Assembly: GCF_022179545.1 (NCBI RefSeq)
Contig: NZ_AP025518.1
Span: 5,580,001-5,644,000 of the forward strand
Direction of reading: 5' to 3'
DNA length: 64,000 nt
Origin: Mycolicibacterium fortuitum subsp. fortuitum
GTDB taxonomy: Bacteria > Actinomycetota > Actinomycetes > Mycobacteriales > Mycobacteriaceae
Within the stretch, counting starts at the first letter, position 1. Each line of letters begins with the position of its first letter. The position numbers and the translations under genes are program-made. The notes under the pieces are model-generated. The model ran no database searches. It saw only the letters and a list, made by a program, of their open reading frames with translations, and was not told the DNA's origin. Below are positions 43,503 through 51,724 of this stretch, in pieces.

Positions 43503-44302
43503 TGGGGCGCGTCAGCGGAAAGCGCGTGCTGATCACCGGCGCAGCACGCGGCATGGGCCGAAGCCACGCGGTACGTCTGGCCGAAGAAGGCGCCGACGTG
43601 ATCCTCGTCGACATCTGCGAATCGTTGCCAGCGGTCGAGTATCCACTGGCGACCCGCGCTGATCTGGACGAAACCGCCCGCCTGGTCACCGATCTCGGCC
43701 GTCAGGCCCTGAGCTATGTGGTCGACATCCGTGACGGCGAGGCATTGAGCGCCGCCGTCGCCGAGGGCGTCGAGAAGCTGGGCGGGTTGGATGCCTCCGT
43801 CGCGAACGCCGGGGTCCTCACCGCGGGCACCTGGGACACCACCACTGCCGAACAATGGCGCACCGTCGTGGACGTGAACCTGATCGGCACCTGGAACACC
43901 TGTGCAGCCGCACTGCCGCACCTGGTGGAGCGCGGCGGCAGCCTGATCAACGTCAGTTCGGTGGCGGGAATCAAAGGCTCGCCACTGCACACCCCCTACA
44001 CCGCATCCAAACACGGCGTGGTCGGCCTCAGTCGCGCTCTGGCCAATGAGCTTGCCGCAGTCAATGTTCGGGTCAACACAGTGCATCCCACCGGCGTGGC
44101 CACCGGGTTGCGACCCGAATCCCTGCACACCCTGATTCACGAGACCCGGCAAGACCTGGGTCCGATCTTCCAGAACGCCCTGCCGATCCAGATGACCGAC
44201 GCACTGGACATCAGCAATGCCGTGCTGTTCCTGATCTCCGATGAAGCCCGGCATGTCACCGGACTGGAGTTCAAGGTCGACGCCGGGGCGACGATCCGAT
44301 GA
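43502..44302 (+). CDS. Mycofactocin-coupled SDR, second of the operon
   Basis: A 266-residue SDR like its neighbour, with GAARGMGRSHAVRLAEEGA, a shorter insertion, VANAG, and YTASKHG. Two mycofactocin-type dehydrogenases in tandem followed by a CMD protein and an aldehyde dehydrogenase suggest stepwise oxidation of an alcohol to an acid. It begins in the stop of the previous gene and overlaps the next by four bases. Substrate unknown. Confidence 0.85.
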   Translation: MGRVSGKRVLITGAARGMGRSHAVRLAEEGADVILVDICESLPAVEYPLATRADLDETARLVTDLGRQALSYVVDIRDGEALSAAVAEGVEKLGGLDASVANAGVLTAGTWDTTTAEQWRTVVDVNLIGTWNTCAAALPHLVERGGSLINVSSVAGIKGSPLHTPYTASKHGVVGLSRALANELAAVNVRVNTVHPTGVATGLRPESLHTLIHETRQDLGPIFQNALPIQMTDALDISNAVLFLISDEARHVTGLEFKVDAGATIR

Positions 44303-45096
44303 CCGCCTCCGACACCCGGACCGAACGGGGCAGACGCGAGTTCGCCGAGGTGATGACGTTCGCCGCTCCCTCCGACAGCAGCCCGGCGACGGCGAACTTG
44401 ATCGACTTCGTGTTCGCCGAGGTCTGGCCGCGCACCGCACTGAGCCGCCGGGACCGCCGGTTCGTCACGCTGCCGTGCGTCGCCGCCGCCGACGCCGAAG
44501 GACCGCTGCGCGACCACGTGTACGCCGCGCTGAACAGCGGTGACGTGTCGATCGTCGAAATGCGGGAAACCGTGCTGCATTTCGCGGTGTATGCCGGATG
44601 GCCGAAAGCCTCGCGATTCAACATCATGGTCGACGAGCAGTGGGACCGGATCCACCGCGAACGGGGGCTGACCGCGCCGGCGCCAGAACCGCTGCTGCCG
44701 CTACCCACACCGAGCGATCCCGAGGAACGGCTGGTCTGCGGCGAACAGTCCTTCCGGGACATCAACCGCATACCGTTCGCCCCGACCCGGGACAACCCGT
44801 ACTCGGGCGCAGGCATCCTCAACTTCGTCTTCGGGGAGATGTGGCTGCGGCCCGGACTCGGCATGAAGGAACGGCGCCTGGTGACGGTGGCCTGCGTGGC
44901 CTTTCAGGATGCACCGATGCCGATCCTCAGCCACGTCTATGCCGCACTCAAGAGCCGCGACGTCTCCTTCGAGGAAATGGATGAACTGGCACTGCATTTC
45001 GCGGCGTACTACGGCTGGCCCAAAGCGGCGAACCTCAACCAGGTGATCGCCGAGCAGAAGCAGCGGGTGCTTGACGAGGAGCAAGCCGAGGCATGA
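44299..45096 (+). CDS. Tandem carboxymuconolactone-decarboxylase-like protein
   Basis: A 265-residue protein made of two similar halves (about residues 10-120 and 145-262). Each has a RR..VTL/VAC..A segment, then DHVYAAL or SHVYAAL, then LHFAVYAGWPKAS or LHFAAYYGWPKAA. This is the all-helical CMD/AhpD-like fold. The CXXC thiols of AhpD are absent, so it is not a peroxidase of that kind. It is fully inside the operon, with four-base overlaps on both sides. Function unknown; a decarboxylase, lactonase or isomerase-like role is possible. Confidence 0.75.
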   Translation: MTASDTRTERGRREFAEVMTFAAPSDSSPATANLIDFVFAEVWPRTALSRRDRRFVTLPCVAAADAEGPLRDHVYAALNSGDVSIVEMRETVLHFAVYAGWPKASRFNIMVDEQWDRIHRERGLTAPAPEPLLPLPTPSDPEERLVCGEQSFRDINRIPFAPTRDNPYSGAGILNFVFGEMWLRPGLGMKERRLVTVACVAFQDAPMPILSHVYAALKSRDVSFEEMDELALHFAAYYGWPKAANLNQVIAEQKQRVLDEEQAEA

Positions 45097-46469
45097 AGTT
45101 CGATCACATTTACCCGGCCACCGGCGAGCCCAACGGAAGCGTGGAACTGGCCGGTGCCGCCGAGATCGACGAAGCGGTCCAGGCTGCGGCGAAAGCACAG
45201 CGAGAATGGGTATCGCTGACCGTCGACCGGCGTCGCGACCTGCTGATCGACCTGGCCGACGTGGTGCACGAGCACCTCGACGAACTCGCGAAGCTCAACG
45301 TGGCCGACTACGGGGTGCCGATCTCGTTCGCCGGCACCGCAATGCTTCTCGAACGATTCCTGCGGCATTTCGCGGGCTACGTTGACAAGCCACACGGGGT
45401 GACGACACCGGTCAACGGATCGTTCGACATCAACCTCGTCGAACGCGAGCCGTACGGGGTCATCGGCGTCATCACGCCGTGGAACGGCGCCCTCGTCGTC
45501 ACCGGATCATGCGTCGCCCCGGCACTGGCGGCCGGTAACGCCGTCGTCCTCAAACCCTCCGAGCTCGCGCCGTTCGCCGCACTACGCTTCGGCGAACTGT
45601 GTCTGGAGGCCGGACTGCCCGAGGGCCTGGTGACCGTCCTACCGGCCGACGCCGAGGGCGGCGACGCGCTGGTCCGTCACCCCGGCATCGGCAAGATCGC
45701 CTTCACCGGTGGCGGTGGTACGGCACGCAAGGTATTGCAGGCTGCCGCAACGAATCTCACCCCGGTGGTCACCGAGCTGGGCGGAAAATCCGCCAACCTC
45801 ATCTTCGCCGACGCCGACCTCGATCTGGCTGCATCGCTGTCGGCCCACCAGGGCCCACTCATGCAATCCGGTCAGAGCTGCGCGTGCGCGAGCCGGATAC
45901 TGGTCCACGACGCGGTCTACGACCAGTTCCTGGAGAAGTTCCTCGGCGTCATCGGTGCGGCCAGCATCGGCGACCCGATGGACCCCGCGACCACGTTCGG
46001 ACCGGTGATCAGTCAGGCCGCCGCCGACCGGATCCTGACTGCCGTCGATACCGCGCTGTCCAGCGGTGCGGGTGAATTGTTGGTGGGCGGCAACCGGATC
46101 GACAGCTCGGGTTATTACGTCGAACCGACGGTTTTCGGCGACGTGGACAACACCTCGGAACTCGCACAACTGGAGACCTTCGGACCCGTCGTCTCGGTGA
46201 TGCGGTTCCACGAGGAGGACGAGGCCGTGCGGATCGCCAACGCCACCCCATATGGCCTGAACGCCTTCGTTCAGACGACCGATCTCAACCGTGCCCATCG
46301 GGTGGCCCGTCAGCTGGAATCCGGCTCGGTGTGGATCAATCAGTTCAGTGACATCTCACCCCAGGGTCCGTACGGCGGCTACAAGCAGAGCGGCTCGGGC
46401 CGGACCGGCGGCATCGAGGGCCTCAATGAGTTCCAGCAGGTGAAGAACATCCGGATCGCCGTCCGCTGA
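45093..46469 (+). CDS. Aldehyde dehydrogenase
   Basis: A 458-residue NAD(P)-dependent aldehyde dehydrogenase. It shows TPWNGAL with the oxyanion Asn, TELGGKS with the catalytic Glu, and the nucleophile Cys in SGQSCACASR. The C-terminal PYGGYKQSGSGR is typical. It is slightly short at the N-terminus compared with the 480-500 residue family norm. It probably oxidises the aldehyde made by the two SDRs and ends the operon that starts at 42672. Confidence 0.88.
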   Translation: MKFDHIYPATGEPNGSVELAGAAEIDEAVQAAAKAQREWVSLTVDRRRDLLIDLADVVHEHLDELAKLNVADYGVPISFAGTAMLLERFLRHFAGYVDKPHGVTTPVNGSFDINLVEREPYGVIGVITPWNGALVVTGSCVAPALAAGNAVVLKPSELAPFAALRFGELCLEAGLPEGLVTVLPADAEGGDALVRHPGIGKIAFTGGGGTARKVLQAAATNLTPVVTELGGKSANLIFADADLDLAASLSAHQGPLMQSGQSCACASRILVHDAVYDQFLEKFLGVIGAASIGDPMDPATTFGPVISQAAADRILTAVDTALSSGAGELLVGGNRIDSSGYYVEPTVFGDVDNTSELAQLETFGPVVSVMRFHEEDEAVRIANATPYGLNAFVQTTDLNRAHRVARQLESGSVWINQFSDISPQGPYGGYKQSGSGRTGGIEGLNEFQQVKNIRIAVR

Positions 46470-46482
46470 TTTCCGGTTCCGG

Positions 46483-46511
46483 TTGACGTGGGCCACACCA
46501 CACCCCACAAT
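46483..46511 (+). promoter_or_regulatory. Sigma-A-like promoter of the DeoR operon
   Basis: TTGACG (46483-46488) and CACAAT (46506-46511) are separated by 17 bases, close to the housekeeping consensus. The predicted start is about 35 bases before the GTG of the DeoR gene. Confidence 0.55.
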
Positions 46512-46552
46512 AGCCGTCATGTTCGGTCAGAAATCCACATCGACGGTCAACT

Positions 46553-47332
46553 GTGCTGCCGGTTGAGCGCCATGAGGCGATCGTCGAGGCGGTAGGCACC
46601 GCCCAGGCGATCAGCACGGATGAGCTGGTCCGCCGCCTCGGCGTTTCAGCTGAGACCGTCCGCCGTGACCTGGCATATCTCGAAGAACGCGGTGCACTGC
46701 GCCGGGTACACGGCGGCGCCGCCGCGGTCGCCGACCACCGGCCGATCGAGCCCTCCTACTCCGAGCGCACGATGATCCGCCACCAAGCGAAGGCGCAATT
46801 GGCCCGGGTCGCCGCGGGGCTGCTCGAAAACGGTCAGACCGTGATCATCGACATCGGGACCACAGCCGTCGCCGTCGCCCAGGCCATCCCGCGCGCATTC
46901 ACCGGCACCGTGATCACCCCGTCGCTGCCGGTGGCGGTCGAACTCGCCGACCGTCCGGGAATCGAACTGCTGCTGGCCGGCGGACGGGTCCGGGCCGGCG
47001 ACCTGGCCTGCTCGAACGCGCACACCAAGGCCTTCTTCACCGACGTCTACGCCGACATCGCCCTGCTCGGGTCCGGTGGCGTGGACGCCGCAGCCGGGCT
47101 CACCGACTTCCATCTCGACGAGATCGACGTGCGCCGCACGATCATCGCCAACAGCGCCCGCAGCTACATCCTGGCCGACTCATCGAAGCTCGGGCAGGTG
47201 GCGCCCTACCGCGTGTGCGATCTCAGCGCCGTCAACGGACTGATCACCGACCAGAACACCGACCCGGCCGTGGCCGCGGCACTCGAGGAGACGGGAGGTG
47301 TGGTCATGCCGGCGCGGCCGGCAAGCGCCTGA
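46553..47332 (+). CDS. DeoR/GlpR-family transcriptional regulator
   Basis: A 259-residue DeoR protein. The N-terminal helix-turn-helix (VRRLGVSAETVRRDLAYLEE, about 26-45) is followed by the sugar-phosphate-isomerase-like domain with DIGTTAVAVA, a GGRV strand, LLGSGGVDAAAGLTDF and DSSKLG. Such repressors respond to phosphorylated sugars or polyols, which fits the FGGY kinase in the same operon. The start is a GTG with no good ribosome binding site, so the exact N-terminus is uncertain. The permease follows after 86 bases. Confidence 0.88.
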   Translation: MLPVERHEAIVEAVGTAQAISTDELVRRLGVSAETVRRDLAYLEERGALRRVHGGAAAVADHRPIEPSYSERTMIRHQAKAQLARVAAGLLENGQTVIIDIGTTAVAVAQAIPRAFTGTVITPSLPVAVELADRPGIELLLAGGRVRAGDLACSNAHTKAFFTDVYADIALLGSGGVDAAAGLTDFHLDEIDVRRTIIANSARSYILADSSKLGQVAPYRVCDLSAVNGLITDQNTDPAVAAALEETGGVVMPARPASA

Positions 47333-47418
47333 AACGGGTGCGGGCGACGTTGCAGCGTCGCCCGCGGACCGAGCAATTCCTTCGCGAAACAGTCGATTTC
47401 CCTCAGAAAGCTCGATCA

Positions 47419-48906
47419 ATGACAAATTCTTCCACATCGCCGTACGGCTACACCGAGACGCTGGAACGCGGCACCGGCAAATTCGCCTCGTTCGCCGTGG
47501 CCTTCGCGTTCGTCTCGATCGCCACCGGAATCTTCACCACCTACGGCAGCGTGCTCAACAGCTCAGGCCCGATGGGCATCTGGACCTGGCCGTTCGTGAT
47601 CGTCGGCCAGGTCGCGGTAGCCCTGCTGCTCGGCTCGCTGGCCGCCCGGATCCCGGTGACCGGTTACGCCTACCAGTGGGTGTCGCGGCTGGCCAACCCG
47701 ATTCTCGGCTGGATCACCGGCTGGATCTCGTTCACGTTCCTGGCGATCGTGGTGGTCGCAGTCGACTACACCGTGGCGGCCACCGTGGTGCCCGCGCTGT
47801 TCGACTTCACGGGCACTCCCCTGACCTCGTTCGAGATCACCGCCGCGGTACTGCTGCTGCAGGCGCTGCTGGTCGGTTTGTCGACCAAATGGACCGAGCG
47901 GGTCAACAACTTCGCCGTGACCGCGGAACTGATCGGCATGGTCGCGCTCGTGGTGCTGCTGTTCATCGTCGGCGTGATCGCGCACAAGCTCTCTGTCGGC
48001 AACCTGTTCTCCCGCGGCGACATCCCCGCCGAGGGGTACTGGAGCTTCGGCACCGCCACCTCGGTGGGCCCGTGGATGCTCGGCTTCCTGCTCGGCGCCT
48101 TCACCATCGTCGGCTTCGAGTCCGCCGCGAACCTGGCCGAGGAAACCAAGAAACCCGAAGTCGTCGTGCCGCGCGCCATGTGGCAGGCCGTGCTGGCCTC
48201 AGGAGTGCTGGGCTTCCTGTTCCTGCTGGTGGTCACCGCCGCCGTCAACGATCCGACCACGCTGGCCCAGTCGGGCACGCCGATCGCCGACGTGATCCGT
48301 GACATCCTCGGCTCGTTCGTGGGTACCGCGCTGCTCGTGCTGGTGGCGATCGCGATCTTCGCCTGCGGCCTGGTGATCCTGATGAGCGGTGTGCGCTTGG
48401 TCTGGGCGATGTCGCGCGATCAGCGTTTCCCGGGATGGCATCTGCTGCACAAGGTTTCACCGCGTTTCCGCACCCCGGCCAACGCCACCGTGTTCATGGC
48501 CGCCACCTCGGCGGTGATCCTCGGAATCTTCTCCACGAGCACCGACGCCTTGTTCAAACTGTTCTCCGCGGCCACCCTGCTGCCCGCATCCATCTATGCC
48601 ATCACCATCGCGCTCTACATCGCGACCCGCAAGAAGCTGCCGCCGAGTGCGGGATTCAGCCTGGGACGCTGGGAGGTTCCGGTTCTGGTGGTGGCCGTGG
48701 TGTGGCTGGTGTTCGAGCTCTCGTTGTTCCGCGACGCGTCCTTCAAGGACCCCTGGCTGTACGTCCTGGCGATGGTCGCCATCGGTGCCGTGTACCTCGG
48801 GTACCTGCTGGTCACCCGCGGCAAGGAAGGTCTCAAGATGCCCGACATGGCTTCGATCGACGCAGAACTCGATCAGGTCGCCGGCACCGAGGAACCCGTG
48901 AAATGA
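47419..48906 (+). CDS. APC-superfamily permease
   Basis: A 495-residue membrane protein with about twelve spans, of the amino acid/polyamine/organocation type. The conserved GSLAARIPVTGYAYQW and AFTIVGFESAANLAEETKKPEVVVPRAM segments are typical. APC members usually carry amino acids, polyamines or amines, rather than polyols. The ATG at 47419 follows CAGAAAG. It overlaps the kinase by four bases, so the transported compound should be the kinase substrate or its precursor. Confidence 0.85.
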   Translation: MTNSSTSPYGYTETLERGTGKFASFAVAFAFVSIATGIFTTYGSVLNSSGPMGIWTWPFVIVGQVAVALLLGSLAARIPVTGYAYQWVSRLANPILGWITGWISFTFLAIVVVAVDYTVAATVVPALFDFTGTPLTSFEITAAVLLLQALLVGLSTKWTERVNNFAVTAELIGMVALVVLLFIVGVIAHKLSVGNLFSRGDIPAEGYWSFGTATSVGPWMLGFLLGAFTIVGFESAANLAEETKKPEVVVPRAMWQAVLASGVLGFLFLLVVTAAVNDPTTLAQSGTPIADVIRDILGSFVGTALLVLVAIAIFACGLVILMSGVRLVWAMSRDQRFPGWHLLHKVSPRFRTPANATVFMAATSAVILGIFSTSTDALFKLFSAATLLPASIYAITIALYIATRKKLPPSAGFSLGRWEVPVLVVAVVWLVFELSLFRDASFKDPWLYVLAMVAIGAVYLGYLLVTRGKEGLKMPDMASIDAELDQVAGTEEPVK

Positions 48907-50327
48907 CCGTACTGGCCATCGACCAAGGCACCTCGGGGACCAAGGCGATCGTCGTCGACCCCGAACACGGTGTGGTCGGGTTGGCCGAGGTTCCGGTACA
49001 TCCGCGTTACCTCGACGGCGGCGGCGTCGAGCAGGACCCAGCTGAGCTGCTGGAATCCGTGCTCGGCGCCGGGCGCGCCGCACTTGCCCAGGCCGGTCGC
49101 CCGGTGGAGGCGGTGTCGCTGGCGAATCAGGGCGAGACCGTGTTGGCCTGGGACCCCGACACCGGCCGACCGCTCAGCCAGGCCGTCGTGTGGCAGGACC
49201 GGCGCGCCGAGTCCCTGTGTGCAGACCTCGCCGGACACGCCGACATGCTCGCCGCCCGAACAGGATTGGTGCTCGACCCGTACTTCTCGGCGCCGAAGAT
49301 GGCCTGGCTGCGCCGCAATGTCGAGTCCTCCGGCGTCGTGACGACCTCGGACACCTGGCTGCTGCACCAGCTCACCGGCGAGTTCGTCACCGATGCCACC
49401 ACTGCCAGCCGCTCGGCCGCCGTGGAGCTCGGTGCCCATGACTGGAGCCCTGAGTTGCTCGCGCTGTTCGGCCTGGACGGCGAACGCCTGCCACGGATCG
49501 CGGCGAATGACGAGATCGTCGGCACCACATCAGCTTTCGGGTCCGATATCCCGGTCGGCGGGATCGTGGTGGACCAGCAGGCCGCGCTGCTGGCCGAAGC
49601 CTGCCTCGAATCCGGCATGGCCAAGTGCACATTCGGCACCGGCGCCTTCCTGCTGTCGAACACCGGGACCACCCCGGTGCGTTCGACCACAGGCCTGACC
49701 TCGTCGGTGGCCTGGCGGGTCGGTGGCGTCGATTCGTTCTGCATCGACGGCCAGGTCTACACCGCGGCGTCGGCCGTCAAATGGCTCACCTCGCTCGGCG
49801 TGATCAGCGGCGCGGCGGAGATGGACGCCGTCGCCGAGGCGGACAACGGCGGCGTGCTGTGCGTGCCAGCCTTGGCCGGGCTGGCGGCGCCGTGGTGGAA
49901 ATCGCAAGCCACCGCCACGATCACGGGGATGACCCTGTCGACCGGGCGCGGGCACATCGTGCTGGCGGTCCTACAGGGCATCGCCGCACAGGTCGCCGAA
50001 CTGGTGTCGGCGATCGATGCCGACGCGCCGCGACTGACCCGGCTGCGGGCCGACGGCGGACTCACCCAGTCCACTGTGCTGATGCAGGCCTGCGCCGACA
50101 TCCTGCAGGTGCCCGTCGACGTCTACCCCTCGGCACACGCCACCGCACTGGGTGCCGCCGCGTTGGCCAGACTCAGCCTGGCACCTGAGACCCCGATGAC
50201 CGATGTCGTCACCGACTGGGCCCCGTCGGCGAGTTACGAACCCGGGTGGAGCCCGGCACGCGCCGCCGAATTCCGTTCGGCCTGGCGCGAACTGGCCGAA
50301 ACCACATACAAACAGGAGATTTCATGA
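48903..50327 (+). CDS. FGGY-family carbohydrate kinase, GlpK-like
   Basis: A 474-residue FGGY kinase. AIDQGTSGTKAIV at the N-terminus is the ATP phosphate-binding motif, VWQDRR and the second-domain GTGAFLL match glycerol-kinase-like members, and LRADGGLTQS is the C-terminal FGGY signature region. It phosphorylates a polyol-like hydroxy compound in the cytoplasm. It is shorter than GlpK (about 500) and divergent, so glycerol is not assured. It overlaps both neighbours by four bases. Confidence 0.85.
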   Translation: MTVLAIDQGTSGTKAIVVDPEHGVVGLAEVPVHPRYLDGGGVEQDPAELLESVLGAGRAALAQAGRPVEAVSLANQGETVLAWDPDTGRPLSQAVVWQDRRAESLCADLAGHADMLAARTGLVLDPYFSAPKMAWLRRNVESSGVVTTSDTWLLHQLTGEFVTDATTASRSAAVELGAHDWSPELLALFGLDGERLPRIAANDEIVGTTSAFGSDIPVGGIVVDQQAALLAEACLESGMAKCTFGTGAFLLSNTGTTPVRSTTGLTSSVAWRVGGVDSFCIDGQVYTAASAVKWLTSLGVISGAAEMDAVAEADNGGVLCVPALAGLAAPWWKSQATATITGMTLSTGRGHIVLAVLQGIAAQVAELVSAIDADAPRLTRLRADGGLTQSTVLMQACADILQVPVDVYPSAHATALGAAALARLSLAPETPMTDVVTDWAPSASYEPGWSPARAAEFRSAWRELAETTYKQEIS

Positions 50328-51724
50328 ACGCCCCGACCTCCGACGTGTTCGACGTCGCGGTCATCGGAGCCGGAATCGTCGGCTCGGCCATTGCGCGTGA
50401 GCTGTCGGGATACCAACTGTCCGTTGCCCTGCTCGAAGGCCGCCACGACGTCGGCGACGGCACCAGCAAGGCCAACACGGCGATCTTGCACACCGGGTTC
50501 GACGCGAAACCCGGAACTCTGGAATCCACCATGGTCAGCCGCGGTTACGAGCTGCTGTCCGAATATGCGAGCCGTACCGGCATCCCCGTCGAGCACACCG
50601 GGGCGATCCTGGTGGCCTGGGACGACGAACAACTCGCCGCACTGCCCGGCCTGAAAGACAAGGCCGAGGCCAACGGGTATCGCCGGTGCGAGATCGTCGA
50701 CGCTGCAGCGGTATACGCCGCGGTCCCCGCCCTGGGACCTGGCGCACTCGGCGGACTCACGGTGCCCGACGAATCCATCATCTGTACCTGGACGGTAAAC
50801 CTCGCGCTGGCCACCGATGCCGTCAACCGGGGCACCACCCTGCTGACCGATCACCGGGTCGAGCGCGTTAAAACCGATGCAGAGGGAACCACACTGCACA
50901 CCTCCGCCGGAGCTGTGCGCACCCGGTGGGTGGTCAACGCAGCCGGCCTGGGAGCCGATGTCATCGACAACCTGTTCGGCTTCTCGCGGTTCACCGTGAC
51001 CCCACGCCGCGGCGAGCTGATCGTCTACGACAAGCTGGCGCGACCGCTGGTCGACAAGATCGTGCTGCCGGTCCCCACCTCGCGGGGCAAGGGAGTTCTG
51101 GTCAGCCCCACCATCTACGGCAACGTCATGCTCGGCCCCACCTCGGAGGACCTCACAGACCGCACCGCCACCGGGACCTCGGAGAGTGGATTCGAGTTCC
51201 TCCTGGAAAAGGGTCGCGCGTTGATGCCCAGGCTCCTCGACGAAGAGGTCACCGCCACCTATGCCGGGCTTCGGGCCGCAATCGACCACAGCGACTACCT
51301 GATCGAGGCGGATCCGGCGCAGCATTATCTGCTGGTCGGCGGCATCCGGTCCACCGGCCTGACCGCGGGCATGGCCATCGCCGAATACGCCCGCACTCAA
51401 CTCGTCTCGGCCGGCCTCGAGCTGGTACCCGTCGATGAACTGCCCGATCCACCACAGATGCCCAACCTCGGCGAGGCATTTCCCCGCCCATATCAGCAGG
51501 CCGAGAAGATCGCAGCCGACCCCGCCTACGGCCGGATCGTGTGCTTCTGCGAGCGCGTCACGGAAGGTGAGCTGCGCGACGCCTGCCATTCCGTCATCCC
51601 ACCCGCAGCCCTGGAAGGCCTGCGACGACGCACCCGCGTGATGAACGGCCGCTGCCAGGCCTTCTTCTGCGGTGCCGAGGTGCAGTCGGTGTTCGAGCGG
51701 GAATCTCAGGAGATCAAAAAGTGA
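50324..51724 (+). CDS. GlpA-like FAD-dependent dehydrogenase with C-terminal BFD-type iron-sulfur domain
   Basis: A 466-residue protein. The N-terminal VAVIGAGIVGSAIARELS is an FAD-binding Rossmann motif of the DAO/glycerol-3-phosphate dehydrogenase kind. The C-terminal 60 residues have CFCERV then, after about 30 residues, GRCQAFFCG, giving four cysteines as in [2Fe-2S] BFD-like domains of anaerobic GlpA. It would oxidise the phosphorylated product of the upstream kinase and pass electrons to the flavoprotein encoded next. GTGA overlap with the next gene. Confidence 0.82.
   Translation: MNAPTSDVFDVAVIGAGIVGSAIARELSGYQLSVALLEGRHDVGDGTSKANTAILHTGFDAKPGTLESTMVSRGYELLSEYASRTGIPVEHTGAILVAWDDEQLAALPGLKDKAEANGYRRCEIVDAAAVYAAVPALGPGALGGLTVPDESIICTWTVNLALATDAVNRGTTLLTDHRVERVKTDAEGTTLHTSAGAVRTRWVVNAAGLGADVIDNLFGFSRFTVTPRRGELIVYDKLARPLVDKIVLPVPTSRGKGVLVSPTIYGNVMLGPTSEDLTDRTATGTSESGFEFLLEKGRALMPRLLDEEVTATYAGLRAAIDHSDYLIEADPAQHYLLVGGIRSTGLTAGMAIAEYARTQLVSAGLELVPVDELPDPPQMPNLGEAFPRPYQQAEKIAADPAYGRIVCFCERVTEGELRDACHSVIPPAALEGLRRRTRVMNGRCQAFFCGAEVQSVFERESQEIKK

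Noticed and set aside
46520..46567. A 15-codon open frame between the DeoR promoter and the DeoR gene, possible leader peptide
   Set aside because: It has no ribosome binding site, and its stop is inside the DeoR gene start; too short to support without conservation data.
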